A stretch of 64,000 nt of DNA from Lunularia cruciata (lineage: Eukaryota; Streptophyta; Marchantiopsida; Lunulariales; Lunulariaceae). Every line of letters starts with the position of its first letter. Position 1 is the first letter of the stretch. Made by a program: the position numbers and the translations under genes. The DNA is taken from NCBI GenBank assembly GCA_948567375.1, contig OX419759.1, forward strand, positions 6,230,744 through 6,294,743, read 5' to 3'. The notes under the pieces were generated by a model. The model was not told where the DNA came from and did no database searches. It was given only the letters and a program-made list of their open reading frames with translations. Positions 47,021 to 59,550 of the stretch are shown here, piece by piece.

Positions 47021-50000
47021 CGGAACCATCATTCAATGACATACCGATATCCAGAATAAGCTTCTAAAACTTCAGAATGACGAACAGTCACCCAATATAC
47101 TTGTTCCAGTATTCAACCTCCTAGATATCTTGATTGCACATGTGAAGTTTCAGTAATCTATTGTACTGAAGTCGATGACTAAAAATGTGTTGAATGTACA
47201 TGTATGCGATCTAAGGGGGCTGCACATTACTCGGGTTACTCTCCGGCCAACTCAAATTTGCATAGAGGTCTCCATCCTATCAGCAGAGTCCTATCCTACT
47301 CGTAGTGTGAAACCTATACACATTAAATCAAGTGCAAAGATTCTCCGATGAATACGAGATGAATGTAGTCATATAATATGAATAACTTGAAGAACCCGGC
47401 GAATAGAGGGCAGGACAACACTTGTCCCCTTCGCTTTGAAATATCAACCATCACCGTGGAGCAGTATTTCTCTCGAAGATGCCTGTGTGTTTGCCAGCGT
47501 ATAAGTGTAATAGTTCCATTGTAGAATGCTGCACACTAATGACTCCAACACAACGCAGTACGATATTCCAGGTTGAGAAGTGCTGCTCAAAAATGAAACA
47601 AACAACAGACTGAGAAAGAGCACAATTCTACAAATAGGGACGTCTGATCACGCACCTTCCTATCTAACGAAACTTTGTCTTCTAAACTTCCGTGATGCGT
47701 TTGACTGAGACGGGGAAATATTAATACTGATAATACTAAAGGGCGACATAATTCTGTGAGATGATCAGGATCAAGTTACCAGTACCTGAAAAGCGTGATC
47801 TACATACTGACATGTTGCAGTCTTCATGTTTGCATCGTTGTGGAACTTTGATAAGTGAATTTGTGGCACTTGATGTCTAATTTGTAGGTAAAAGGCTGTT
47901 CGCGGTGTGCTGCATATCCCACCTCCCAGACACATAAAACTTTCCTCTGATAGAGCAGCAGCCCTCGAACTGCATCGCGAACCTTATTTTGTGCATGAAC
48001 TAAACCGAAACCTGATTTTGAATTGAACAGGTGTGCGAGTCGACAATGCGGACTTCGGTGACAGAGTCATCTTAGTCTTGTTACTGCTACTCGAATTAAG
48101 ACTGTGATCATGTTAGTGCTGTCAAAAACCATCAAAACACCACTCAGGTGCCGGTCGGTTGATCGGTGTTACTGTTATGGTGTTGCCCACCGTCTATCCC
48201 TGTGTCTATTAAGTTGTTACTATTGTGTCTTCGATTCAGGTTACTCCGTGATCATCCCAGTTGTTGTCAAAAACCGTCAACGGTCGGCAAAGTACAAGAG
48301 TGAACGTGAGTTTTGTATTGGTGGAGCTCTTTCCTGGAGATAAAATTGTATGAAAAGATGTAAAGAGACTGTCCAAATTGGAGCCCATTCACGTTCAGAT
48401 CGTCTGTCTCTGTTTTACCTCGTTTGGATGTTAAGACATCCATCACGGTAGCAACCGTCCCACCAATTCCTCACCTGTTTTAAATCACAAGAAGATTATT
48501 TTCACACTCATTCTAGAGACAACAGAACCTAGGGCAGATGCTTGTCGCCTTACGTCGCTATTCATAGATTAGATATTGGACGGAAAGCACGATCCATCAG
48601 TAAGTGATATGCTGGGTTATTAAAGAAAGGTACATATAAGAATGCTGTCAGACGAGACCCAAGACTTGTATACTCATCTCTCAGTAATTGGTCCCCGGAG
48701 TAATATCATACTTCCGCAAGATGGTAAGGGAAGTCCTCAATTCATTTCTCTTGACTGTTGGTAGAGTTGTCAAAAAGCACCAACAGGGGGTAGACGTCAC
48801 CTAGAAGTTTACCTTTTATGTAAGAGTTATCTCATATGAAAAGGAACAAGATCACGGGCAGCTCATTGACGACAGAAAGTGCGACCGCGTAGAAAACACG
48901 AAGGATGGGAAGACCACGGGCAACTCATTGACTATGTCAGAAGTTGGCATCTCTCCAGCACGTTGGTTCGTTCGCAAAGTCAATAACCTCCTTCGACCAT
49001 AGAGATAATGCTTCTTTATGTTGAAGTTATCTACACCATCATTGACACCCGAGGAAATGCGCTGGGGATGTAACCCTCAACTGGCATTCATTAGCCGAGT
49101 AGAATATCAAAACATGGTTTTACTTACCAGTAACTGTTTTTGTCTGTTTTTAATCAAAGCATACAAATATTGCCTGAAGCTAGTTTTAATGTAAGTAGTC
49201 GAGAGTTGTAGACTTCTACCCTAGATTCTTACAGTATTAGATTCTCAGATATCAATGCCAGGGAGCGCGCGACTTCTGTGCAACCCCCCTCCCCTGCACC
49301 ATTTAACTAGGTCATTGTTGGCATACTTTGATCCGCTCTCGTACCTGGTACAGTATAATGAGCTTTGCAATTTCCTGTTGGGTTACCTCCTCTCGCGTTG
49401 CAAGCTTGGATGGGTGTTCCTTCTCGATTGTAGTCATCGAGTGGAAAGAGCCACTGAACTCTCCTATTGTCTCAAGTTGGCAGTTCATCATCTGCTTTCC
49501 CCCGTTTTGTTGGCCTCGTAGTGGATGTCGGCATGAATCGCCAGTTCATGCTTCGATCTCGCAGTAAGGAAGGGCGAGGGACATGGTCATCATGAATAGC
49601 AGCGATCAGTGAGAAGTCGACATTGTTTGCTAAGAAGGTGGAGACATCCGGTGATCCTGGGGATTGAGTTTTCTTCTACTACTGCATGAGACAGGTAATT
49701 TAGTCAACATGCAGTGCATGCAATCCAAAAGCTTCTTCAGAAGACTCTAAGTTTAAGAGCGAAGGTTCGTGATTGACACGCTTGTGACATAATTGATTGT
49801 TCTGAGTTGTGCGCGCACCCAATCTGATATTTTAAATTCTCAGGCTTTCGTTCCTTGGCTTCCATTTCACACCATCCTCATATGTTTTTAACTTGTCTTT
49901 CTCATGTCCCATATTACTTAGGGTGGTTTCCTCTGCGAAGGTTTGATATATGGGTGTAGCGGACAAAATCGCTTGAATTTTCTCTTTCATGTAAATTTCT

Positions 50001-51126
50001 TTAAAGGTTTGCCAGCCTATGTTACCGGCACCACCAAAGCCTGGTGGCACAGACTCGGATCATTTCCTCGTCGATTTTCTCCCTGGTGGTCGCTGCATTA
50101 TGCCATATCCACCTGTAGTATCCCATGCGTATTGCGTTTAGAATGGGCCTTCAAGGTTAAAACTTCCTTAAGAGAGGACCTTGGAATCCTCCTTAGGAAA
50201 ACCAACCAACTCCGGGGAGTATTGATCTTTTCTCAACTCTATTACAATATAGACAAATCAGCAATTGCCTTGTCACTCGTGAGCTTTCAAACAGAACCTC
50301 GGTTGGAGAGGTACTGGCTGCGGCCCGCTACTTCGGCACGTCGTGGGGCACTATCCTTTTAGCGTTTAGTGTTTAAGGACTCGTGTGCCAGACAGAACAT
50401 GGCAGACAGGATAGAATATCCAGTCCTGTCATTCTTCGCCCTAGTCCAACTGTCATCCATTTACTCGACGAATTTCAATGTTTTTGCTTCCCTTTTGAAA
50501 GTATCTTACTACTGTGCAATGGTATGTACCGTGCATGAAAAGAAGCGAACCTTTCCGGGCAGAAACAGAGGATACATTCGAAACTAAATGCAGAAAAAAA
50601 TGATCGAGCTAGAAGTAAGATACATTCGGAAGCGAAGCAAAAGCATTAAAATTCGTTCATGGAATGGATAAATTTTGGCTTTCTCTTTATATCGATTTCG
50701 CTTATGTTCCGCTCTGTATTTACCTGCTTAGATCAGGTGGATTTCAGTTTGCATCTGTTCATCTTCATGCAAGCATTTCATTGCTTCCATATACATCTTT
50801 TCAGTTCATATCGGATGGGTTCTAAGTTGGTTCTGGATCCCGCGTTTGATAAACCGTTTCTGTTCCCATTTCAAATATTAATCAATCAATCAGAAATTCA
50901 CATGGAAAACAGCCTTTACAAGCTGTTCCTTGTGAAAAGAATCCAGCTCTTTTGCAGACTTAGTTAATGCGTTCTAACTAGCCGTATCGGTATATGTATT
51001 ACTAATAGTTAACCTGAAAAAGATGTTCGGGGATAGCTCCCGATTTGTATTTGAAGATGATAAAATCATTGCCAATTTGCAAACCGTGGAGTTAATCACT
51101 TTTCTTTTCTGGAATTCAGTGTCACA
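47021..51126. other. Intergenic region upstream of the hydrolase-NLR gene
   Basis: No gene recognised. Open frames such as 49255-49521 plus, 49832-50050 minus and 49943-50362 plus have no family pattern. The last few hundred bases presumably include the NLR promoter and 5' UTR. An acceptor-like GGAATTCAG at 51111-51119 just before the start codon suggests a 5' UTR intron. Confidence 0.45.
48852..48932 (-). mobile_element. 43 bp retroelement 3' end flanked by 17-18 bp direct repeats
   Basis: The tail motif (antisense GACCGCGTAGAAAACACGAA to GGAAGA, 48871-48913) is bracketed by CACGGGCAGCTCATTGAC (48853-48870) and CACGGGCAACTCATTGAC (48915-48932), one mismatch. Long target duplications with extreme 5' truncation are typical of target-primed (LINE-type) insertion. 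Confidence 0.55.
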
Positions 51127-54100
51127 ATGGACATGCCGTCAAGCAGTTCTAGCCCACGAGATTCTCTATCGTCCCGCCAAGAGAAGATCAAGGTATGTAA
51201 GTGCAAACCTGAGTATGAGAGGAAATAACCTCTATCCACTGAAGATGTTGATTAGATTCAGCCAGAACGATTTAGCTCTTTTGACAAACTTAGAGTTACT
51301 CGGATATAGGCTTTAGTACTATCTTGATCAAGTGCCATTTCAGGACTAAAAGAACCGGTAGGTTGCCGTAAAAAATGATACTATTGATCTGCCTTAGGAA
51401 AGTACCAGATTTTGTCAGAGAGTTGTGTGAGTGTTTGTAACTAAACCTTTCAATTCATAACATTTTGTCTACGTTTGCAGCGGCTCCGGGTCGATTCATT
51501 GACAACACGTTCTCAAGAGTCGGACCTTGGTATCAGCAAGGTAAAGCTTAAAGTGACTCAAAATCAAGGAACAGGCATGTGCCAGAATGTCAGCTGATGG
51601 TCAACAATTACTTGCTTGATTACCTTTCAAGCTAACTATCTCGGTGACAAATTTATAGGGAGTTGGAGGCTCTTGTGTTTTTAAATTGCTAAACTTCTAA
51701 TTGTCTCTATTTGTCATTTTTCAGTTGAGCGATTCCGTGTTGTTAGTGTGCGATCCAGCAGTACCGCAGGTCGACGTTGTTTTCTTCCATGGCCTTCAAC
51801 ATGAGCATACTGGTGGGCTTGATGTGCACCTTTCGACTTGGACGTGCAAAGATGATCCAAAGACAATCTGGCCCCAACGTTGGCTTCAAAAGCAGCGTGC
51901 TCGAGTCTTCTTCATCAAGTATGATGCCAGTTTACAGAAGACCGACTCGATGGGGAGAATGGATTTGACGATAATAGCTGAAAATCTATTGACAGAACTC
52001 GATTGGGCATTCCACCGAGGACAAGAATCGTCGAACACTTTCCGACCCATAATCTTAGTCGGACATAGTTTTGGGGGTCTTGTTATTAAGCAGTTATGCA
52101 TTCAGGCGGTAGAGCGGGAGCTTATTGCATCTAGAGACCGACTTGAACAGAAATTGCTAAGAAGCATTAAAGGGATTATGTTCTGTGGAACTCCCCATTC
52201 AGGGTCGGAAATGCTTGCTGGCATGGCAAAACAGATCATGAGCAGGAGTCCTTTGTTGCCATTGGTGGAATTGTTGAGCACCGAGGGGGCTAGGCAAGGC
52301 GAGAAATTCCGTCAATTCGCGAATCAAGCAAATTGGAAGATTTTCAGTATTGGAGAAACTTTTCCTACAGAAATGAGAACAAGCGAATTCCATATGGTAT
52401 ATTATAATCTACAGAAATTAAAGTCTGGTTTAATGAACGAGTTCTCTGTTTCTTATAAGAATAAACTCCCTACTAATTACTAAATATGAAACGAGTTTTA
52501 AATGATCCAGTTTTCGCAGGTTGTCTAGCTTGAGAGTACTATTTCCTGCATAGTTGTTTAGTCTAAGAGAGACAATGCGAGGTCTATCTTAAATATTCAT
52601 GTTTAAATCTTGCATGTGTAGGTTACAGGTGAAATCTCAAGCCAGATGCTTGTAGAAGAAGCATCTGCACGGATGGGACCAAATTACATCACAGTGGCTA
52701 CAGAACATTTGTCATTGTGTAAACCAGAGAGCGAACAATCGAACATGTTTCTGCACTTAGTCAAGCTCATCGATCTTGTTAACGTGCAGCAACAACAGGT
52801 ATTGGAGTTCGTTCATATATGTTGTATGATCTGAGTAACTTACGAAACACGACCTGTGTGCACAGTTTCTAAATTCCACTTCCACAACTATTATTGCAGG
52901 CGCAAGAAACACCAGCTCCAGGTGCAAGTACACAATGCCCTGCAAGGCGGAGGCAATCAGTCTCGACGAACCCAGTGGGTACGGAGTCGCATTTGGAAAC
53001 AGTTACTGCAGAAATTGAGAAGGGGCGTCCGTTTATTGGGTTTTGTGGGATGGGAGGGGTCGGAAAGACCACCCTTGCAAAGTTGCTCTACAATAATATC
53101 AATGCCCGGTTTGGATACGCTTGTTTCGTAGACAAAGTGAAGGAGATTTCAGGGGACAAGAGAAAGGTAAAGGAAGAAGTGTGGAAACACATAAGTCCCC
53201 ATCCTGGAGGTGATTACAATGAAAGCAGGTGGGATGAGATGATAAAGAAGAAACTTCTTGTCATATTTGATGATGTCGAGAAAAGTGAAGATGTAGAGTT
53301 ATTGAATGAAATAGCTGCGGAGAATGATGCTCAAGGAAGTTGTTTTATAGTCACAAGCCGAGATGAAGGGCTTTTGGATCTATTCGACGACAAGATATAT
53401 GTCTATCGAGTTCCAGTTTTGGGGAGTAAACATGCAAGACAATTGTTCATTACACATGCGTTTCCAGGCGATAATGAACCTCCAATTGAGTTGGAGGGGA
53501 TAGTAGTTGAAATTGTGGCAGGATGTGCTGGGTTGCCCCTGACCCTAGAGGTGATAGGAAGGTTACTGAGAGGGAAAACTGACAAACGGATGTGGGAAGA
53601 AATTCCCAAAGCTCTACAAGCAGTAGACTCAAAAAGGTTGAGAGGTCTGGAGGAGAAAGTATGGGGTAAGCTAAGGGTGAGTATCGACAATCTTGGAACA
53701 GAGGAGTTGGAAATGTTTCTTGATGCGGCGACTATATTCACACAAGCCGGTGAGAATAACTATTTGGGCCAACCGGGGTTTATGGGGTGTTGGAGAGAGT
53801 TTAGCTCCGAAGAGGTAATGACGGCGTGGTCATCCACGTACGGCTACGCACACAACAGGTGGCAAGTCTTGATAGACAGATCTCTTGTATATAGTGGAAA
53901 GATGGATAAAGAATGCGGTGTGTTTGAGCCTCGAATGCACGACCATCTTCGAACTTTGGGCATAAGAATTGCACTGGAGAAAGGTAGAATTATTGAGCGC
54001 AATCCACTCGATGGTAACTACAAGGTATTTCCTGTTTCCTTTACAAACTCTTCCTTTTCCTTCAGCAATTCATTTTTCCCAACTAAATGAAATATATTTA

Positions 54101-56276
54101 CCAGTTATGTTTCCTAATTCTGAATTCATTTGTAAATGGAAACTGGAAGGGAGTCAGAAACACAGTTGTTGAGGTGAACATCATCGGGAACTTGTAGCCA
54201 TTGTATTGGTTGTAATTTTGGGGAGTCATACATCCATTCTCCTCCAACAAGGAGAAACTTTGAAGCGGTGGTGCTAAAGTAGGGTCCGACTTGTATAAGT
54301 GCTTGATAGTTAGGCATGAAGACCTGGAGTTGCTTTATACACAGCACGATGGACGGATGGGCTTGAACTATGACAATTTTAGTTTTATATTTCATCAATG
54401 ATAATTTTAGTTTTCTATTTTATTTTTGAAGGGAGCTGAAGGGCTGGAGAAATTGATTTTCCACCGAGTAGTAGTGGAAAATGATTATATGGAGTATGAT
54501 GAAAATTGCTGTGACGAGGAAAGACCTTGTAAAATGCGAGTAGCATCGAGCATTATGTCACGACTAGAAGGACTTCGCTACTTGGATTTCCAATATCAGT
54601 GTGTCCAGGAGCCGTGCAAAAGGTGTGCAGAGCGGCATCTTCAATTGCCACCCAAAATCACCATGCTCAGTTGGGTTTCTGCCCAGACCATTTTTGTGCG
54701 TTCGGCCTTGAAAGAGTTGGTTGTTTTGCACGTAACGTCCTCTCATGTGCCCAAATTGAGGCAATTAAATCCTGCGCGCAGTGGACTTCTTGGCCCGAAG
54801 GAATTGCCGATGTTAGAGTGTTCAGAGTTGCAGGCCCTTCTCATAAACTTAGCCAACTTGGAACGGATACTCTTAAACGACTACGGGAACCTGCAATCCT
54901 TGCCGGAATCCTTGGGGGTACTTCTTGGCCTGAAGGACTTGCGGATGTCAAGGTGTTCAGAGTTGCGGGCCCTTCCCAGCAGTATCGGAAACTTAGCCAA
55001 CTTGGAACGGCTAGGTTTAAACTGCTGCTGGAACCTGCAATCCTTGCCGGAATCCTTGGGGGGACTTCTTGGCCTGAAGGACTTGCGGATGTCAGTGTGT
55101 GCAGAGTTGCGGGCACTTCCCAGCAGTATCGGAAACTTAACCAACTTGGAACGGCTAGGTTTAAACAACTGCTGGAACCTGCAATCCTTGCCGGAATCCT
55201 TGGGGGGACTTCTTGGCCTGAGGGACTTGCGGATGGAAGGGTGTGGAAAGTTGCGGGCACTTCCCAGCAGTATCGGAAACTTAACCAACTTGGAACGGCT
55301 AGGTTTAAACAACTGCTGGAACCTGCAATCCTTGCCGGAATCCTTGGGGGGACTTCTTGGTCTGAAGGACTTGCGGATGTCAGGGTGTGCAGAGTTGCGG
55401 GCACTTCCCATCAGTATCGGAAACTTAACCAACTTGGAACGGCTAGATTTAGACGACTGCAGGAACCTGCAATCCTTGCCGGAATCCTTGGGGGGACTTC
55501 TTGGCCTGAAGGACTTGCAGATGTCAGGGTGTTTAGAGCTGCGGGCCCTTCCCAGCAGTATCGGAAACTTAACCAACTTGGAACGGCTAGATTTAGGCGA
55601 CTGCTGGAACCTGCAATCCTTGCCGGAATCCTTGGGGGGACTTCTTGGCCTGAAGCACTTGCAGATGTCAGGGTGTTTAGAGCTGCGGGCCCTTCCCAGC
55701 AGTATCGGAAACTTAACCAACTTGGGACGGCTAGATTTAGGCGACTGCAGGAACCTGCAATCCTTGCCGGAATCCTTGGGGGGACTTCTTGGCCTGAAGG
55801 ACTTGCAGATGTCAAGGTGTTTAGAGCTGCGGGCCCTTCCCAGCAGTATCGGAAACTTAACCAACTTGGAACGGCTAGATTTAAACGACTGCAGGAACCT
55901 GCAATCCTTGCCGGAATCCTTGGGGGGACTTCTTGGCCTGAAGGACTTGCAGATGTCAGGGTGTTTAGAGCTGCGGGCCCTTCCCAGCAGTATCGGAAAC
56001 TTAGCCAACTTGGGACGGCTAGATTTAGACGACTGCAGGAACCTGCAATCCTTGCCGGAATCCTTGGGGGGACTTCTTGGCCTGAAGGACTTGCGGATGT
56101 CAGGGTGTGCAGAGTTGCGGGCACTTCCCAGCAGTATCGGAAACTTAACCAACTTGGGACGGCTAGATTTAAACGACTGCAGGAACCTGCAATCCTTGCC
56201 GGAATCCTTGGGGGGACTTCTTGGCCTGAAGGACTTGCGGATGGAAGGGTGTCCTTGGAGGGACTTCTTGGCCTGA
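51127..56276 (+). CDS. Alpha/beta hydrolase-NB-ARC-LRR immune receptor (HNL class), six exons
   Basis: Exons 51127-51192, 51481-51540, 51725-52396, 52622-52798, 52900-54024 and 54432-56276, all phase 0 with GT-AG introns (3945 nt, 1314 aa). Start ATG 51127 is the only one giving an open first exon. Residues about 43-325 form an alpha/beta hydrolase: VDVVFFHGLQHEH, nucleophile elbow GHSFGG (Ser157), CGTPHSGS and TEHLSLCKPES (probable catalytic His). NB-ARC spans about 345-690: P-loop GMGGVGKTT (375-383), kinase-2 KLLVIFDDVE, RNBS-B GSCFIVTSRDE, GLPL as CAGLPLTLE, and MHD (671-673). From 701 follow a linker and about twenty 24-residue LRRs (LPESLGGLLGLKDLRMSGC / ELRALPSSIGNLTNLERL). NLRs sense pathogen molecules and trigger defence. 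Hydrolase-type N-termini are known from bryophyte HNLs. The stop at 56276 follows a frame-shifting rearrangement, so the C-terminus is shortened. Whether the allele still works is unknown. Confidence 0.88.
54126..54398 (-). other. Antisense open frame inside NLR intron 5
   Basis: An uninterrupted 90-codon frame fills most of the 407 bp intron on the minus strand. Its translation contains KQLQVFMPNYQALIQVG and KLQPIQWLQVPDDVHLNNC, which loosely recall the segment between NB-ARC and LRR in plant NLRs (a W-L-Q then L-N-N pattern). It could be an inverted fragment of a related gene or coincidence. Confidence 0.3.
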
Positions 56277-57115
56277 AGGACTTGCGGATGGCAGGGTGTT
56301 CAGAGTTGCGGGCCTTCCCAGCAGTATCGGAAACTTAGTCAACTTGGAACGGTTATACTTGAAGCGCTGCAAGAACCTGCAATCCTTGCCGGAATCCTTG
56401 GGGGGACTTCTTGGCCTGAAGGACTAGCGGATGTCAGGGTGTTCAGAGTTGCGAGCCCTTCTCAGCAGGATGTCAGGGTGTTCAGAGTTGCGAGCCCTTC
56501 TCAGCAGTAACGGAAACTTAACCAACTTGGAACTGTTATACTTGACTCGCTATACTTGACTCGCTGCGAGAACCTGCATTCCTTGCCCGACTCCTTGGGG
56601 GTACTTCTTGGCCTGAAGGACTTGCGTATGTCATGGTGTTCAGAGTTGCGGGCACTTCCCAGCAGTATCGGAAACTTAGTCAACTTGGAACTGCTAAATT
56701 TAGAGTACTGCAAGAACCTGGAATCATGGTGTTCAGAGTTGCGGGCAGTTCCCAGCAGTATCTGAAACTTAGTCAACTTGGAACTGCTAAATTTAGAGTA
56801 CTGCAAGAACCTGGAATCCTTGCCGGAAACCTTGGGGGGACTACTTGGCCGGGAGGACTTGCGGATGGAGGGGTGGTGTTCACAGAATCCTTGGGGGGAC
56901 TTCTTGCCCTGCAGGACTGGTGGATGGAATGGTGTTCAGAGGTACGGGACGGGCCCTTCCCAGGAGTATGGGAAACTTATCCAACTTGGAACGGCTATAC
57001 TTGACTCGCGGCGAGAACTTGCAATCCTTGGGGGAACTTCTTGGCCTGGAGGAATTGGAGATGGATGGGTGTTCAGTGTTGAAGGCCCGTCCCCAACAGT
57101 TGTGGACAGTTAACA
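54840..57115 (+). repeat. 144 bp tandem repeat array encoding paired LRRs
   Basis: The marker CTGCAATCCTTGCCGGAATC recurs at 144 bp spacing from about 54894 to 56191 (ten copies), then again near 56380, with looser degenerate units to about 57115. Each unit encodes two 24-residue LRRs. Central units are almost identical. Because 144 is divisible by three, long open frames also appear in other frames and on the opposite strand. Confidence 0.95.
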
Positions 57116-57291
57116 GACTTGGAAAGGCAGGAAACACGCGGGCGACTCCTTGGCTTACAAGCCCAAGCCCAGCAAAGGGCCGAAGTGTGTTTGTAGAAGA
57201 AGGATTACCCTTGGTACGTACTCATTCATTATGCACTTCAACGCCTATTTCAGGGTTTGATCCTGTGACCTCCAACTTTGGAAAAAGTTGA
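56277..57291 (+). pseudogene. Out-of-frame continuation of the LRR array and lost C-terminus
   Basis: After the rearrangement near 56250 the LRR code continues but is broken. GGCC(C)TTCCCAG has lost a C near 56312. KDL reads KD-TAG near 56424. A duplicated TATACTTGACTCGC lies near 56540, and an internal 66 bp block starting GTGTTCAGAGTTGCG is repeated at 56729. Readable pieces include CENLHSLPDSLGVLLGLKDL (56566+) and NLVNLELLNLEYCKNLESLP. A final stretch to 57291 (ELEMDGCSVLKARPQQLW, then SPAKGRSVFVEEGLPLV) probably was the original C-terminus. Confidence 0.8.
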
Positions 57292-59550
57292 CCTACCCAA
57301 CTGTCCTACGAATTTTTCTTCAAAACGTGAGTGATAGAAATTACAAGTTGTGTAATGATGGATCATAAATTTGCATAATCATTCCCCTACACTGCAACGG
57401 GATTCATTCCCGCGATCGATAGAGAATAATATAGAAATCAAAATAGCCTTGAAAGTAAATTTGAGTTGATAATTAGGCTCCAACACTAAGAAGCCTTTTA
57501 TGAGATGCAGGGCTCACGAGACTCACGAGTGAAAATCAATAAATATGTTTATGGTTCTTCAACCCTGCAGACGAAGATTGATCATTGCAATGCTGTATAA
57601 TTCATAACCTGACGTACATATTAACTAAAAGTGGAAATGTTGGGTACCCTACGAGGTTGCGCATGGTGACCTGCAGTTTAGTGTCCTCGGAATAACATAA
57701 TCTTGGCATAATAGGGCGACTGTTACCGTTAGTATCGTCAGTAAAGCATGCTATTTTGAAATCTGATGGCTGCGCAGATGAATAGTACGCTGAATGTGTT
57801 CGCAGCAAGGTAATGTTAATTGTGTCTGAGGTGCGCACGATACGCATGTAACAATCAGACTATGAATAGAGTTGAAATTTATCAACGTGTTGGGGATGTG
57901 AAGAAATCTTGAACGGTGCTTGGCCTAAGTATTGGAAACTAAACCAAAAAAACATATATGAGTTGCAACTAACACAAGATGAATATTAGAAGCCAAGACC
58001 CGGAACAACTTGAATTTAACGTTGCCTACTCTGCCTAAAACTCTTATGAAGTTGAAAATTTGTTTGTCTCTACTTTCAACACATTTTGACAGCACTGAAC
58101 AGCAGTTGATCTCGGTACAGGATTACAAATTAGAAATTGACCATATTTACACATAAAACTAAGGGGACACATTATAATTAAAACTGGAAGTGGATTAATA
58201 GAGAAAAATGTTAAATAAATACACAAATTCCTTAAATTTATAGTAATAAATATATTAAATATTTTTTGGCTTGGTTTTGTGTATATATACTACAAGGCTG
58301 TGTCCTGTTTGTGGACAAAGACTACACTTGTTTATCGTGCCTTGTAGTTGGCTTGATTTCAAACATCATGGGTCACCAAACATCCAAACACAAGAAATGT
58401 CCTCCACTATACTTTCCTCCACCCGAAAGGCATCCCGGGAACTTGCATACAGACGGACACAACCACACAACCGTGCAAAATGCACACAAAACCAAGTTAT
58501 TAAATAACTATTCTTGTACTATTTTTTAAAGATTTTGTGTGTTTATTTAACATTTCTCTAATTATAAAGAAATAAAAAATGTGTAGGACTCTTGAAATTT
58601 TCATGGATGTCTCATCATACACCTGTGGACTTGTAAGGGACAACATTATCAAAAATCAACACGGCCCGGGAGGAGATCAACGTCAAGACTAACGTAAATT
58701 TTTTTCATATCCATCTCAAGCATTGGCGAATAAAAATCGTTTTTAAGATTGTATGATCCTCTTTAAGAACTATCACTTGAGCGGTATTGTTGTATAGTAC
58801 ACAAACCTGCCATACACCAGTTTAAGTTCAAAGTCGAAGGTTTAAACCGAGGTTTTGGCATAGTGTCATACCGATGTCCGTTCCGACGAACTTTGCTATC
58901 AGAGACAATGTCCGTTATGACAGAGCAAGGTTATCGACACCATGTAACAACCGATGATTAGATTTGATCAAATTACTAAGACTTTGGTGTTAAGAACTTG
59001 TTAAAAACGGTATGTGTTATCGCCGATGTTGGAAACTAAACATGCGCATGAGCTACAACAAGACGACTTTTGCAAGCCAGCAGCCAACTGCAATTGCAGA
59101 GCGTGTCGACACTTCTTAGTTCCTAACCGGACGAAATTATACCGACTTTCTCAGCAGCAGATTATCTAACGGCGCAAAAAAGTATACGTCTCTGCTATGG
59201 AGGTGCACGGTGCCATCTTTTTTGAGTCTCAACTCAACATTCAGAAAAAAAATTGATTTAAATGTCTGCCATGCCATATAAAACAAAAGTAACCATCGAT
59301 TTTCACGTTTCTTTCTCAAAAGAAAACATTTTGGCAACGGGTAGTACTTTCCAAACATCAAGCATCTTGTTCTTAATAAGGGGCACAAGCACCTTTCCTC
59401 TTTGTATCTCAAGAACAGAGCTAATATAAACGAGATCTAATCTAAACGAGAGGAAACATGACAATCCAGCTGTACCTTCCTTTCGACAAGTTTGAAGAGT
59501 AAGTACAAATGAACATGAAAACATCCGACATAATGCATATGCTCAGTCGA

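Noticed and set aside
49832-50050. 72-codon minus-strand frame starting with a Gly-rich segment
   Set aside because: No recognisable family and no flanking exons; probably chance.
54841-56152. Long antisense open frames over the LRR array (up to 423 codons)
   Set aside because: Same repeat artefact. The translation is a monotonous Arg/Ser/Pro repeat without family similarity or splice context.
54599-56338. 579-codon open frame overlapping the LRR exon in another frame
   Set aside because: It is a by-product of the 144 bp repeat, whose length is divisible by three. The LRR pattern belongs to the frame starting at 54432.
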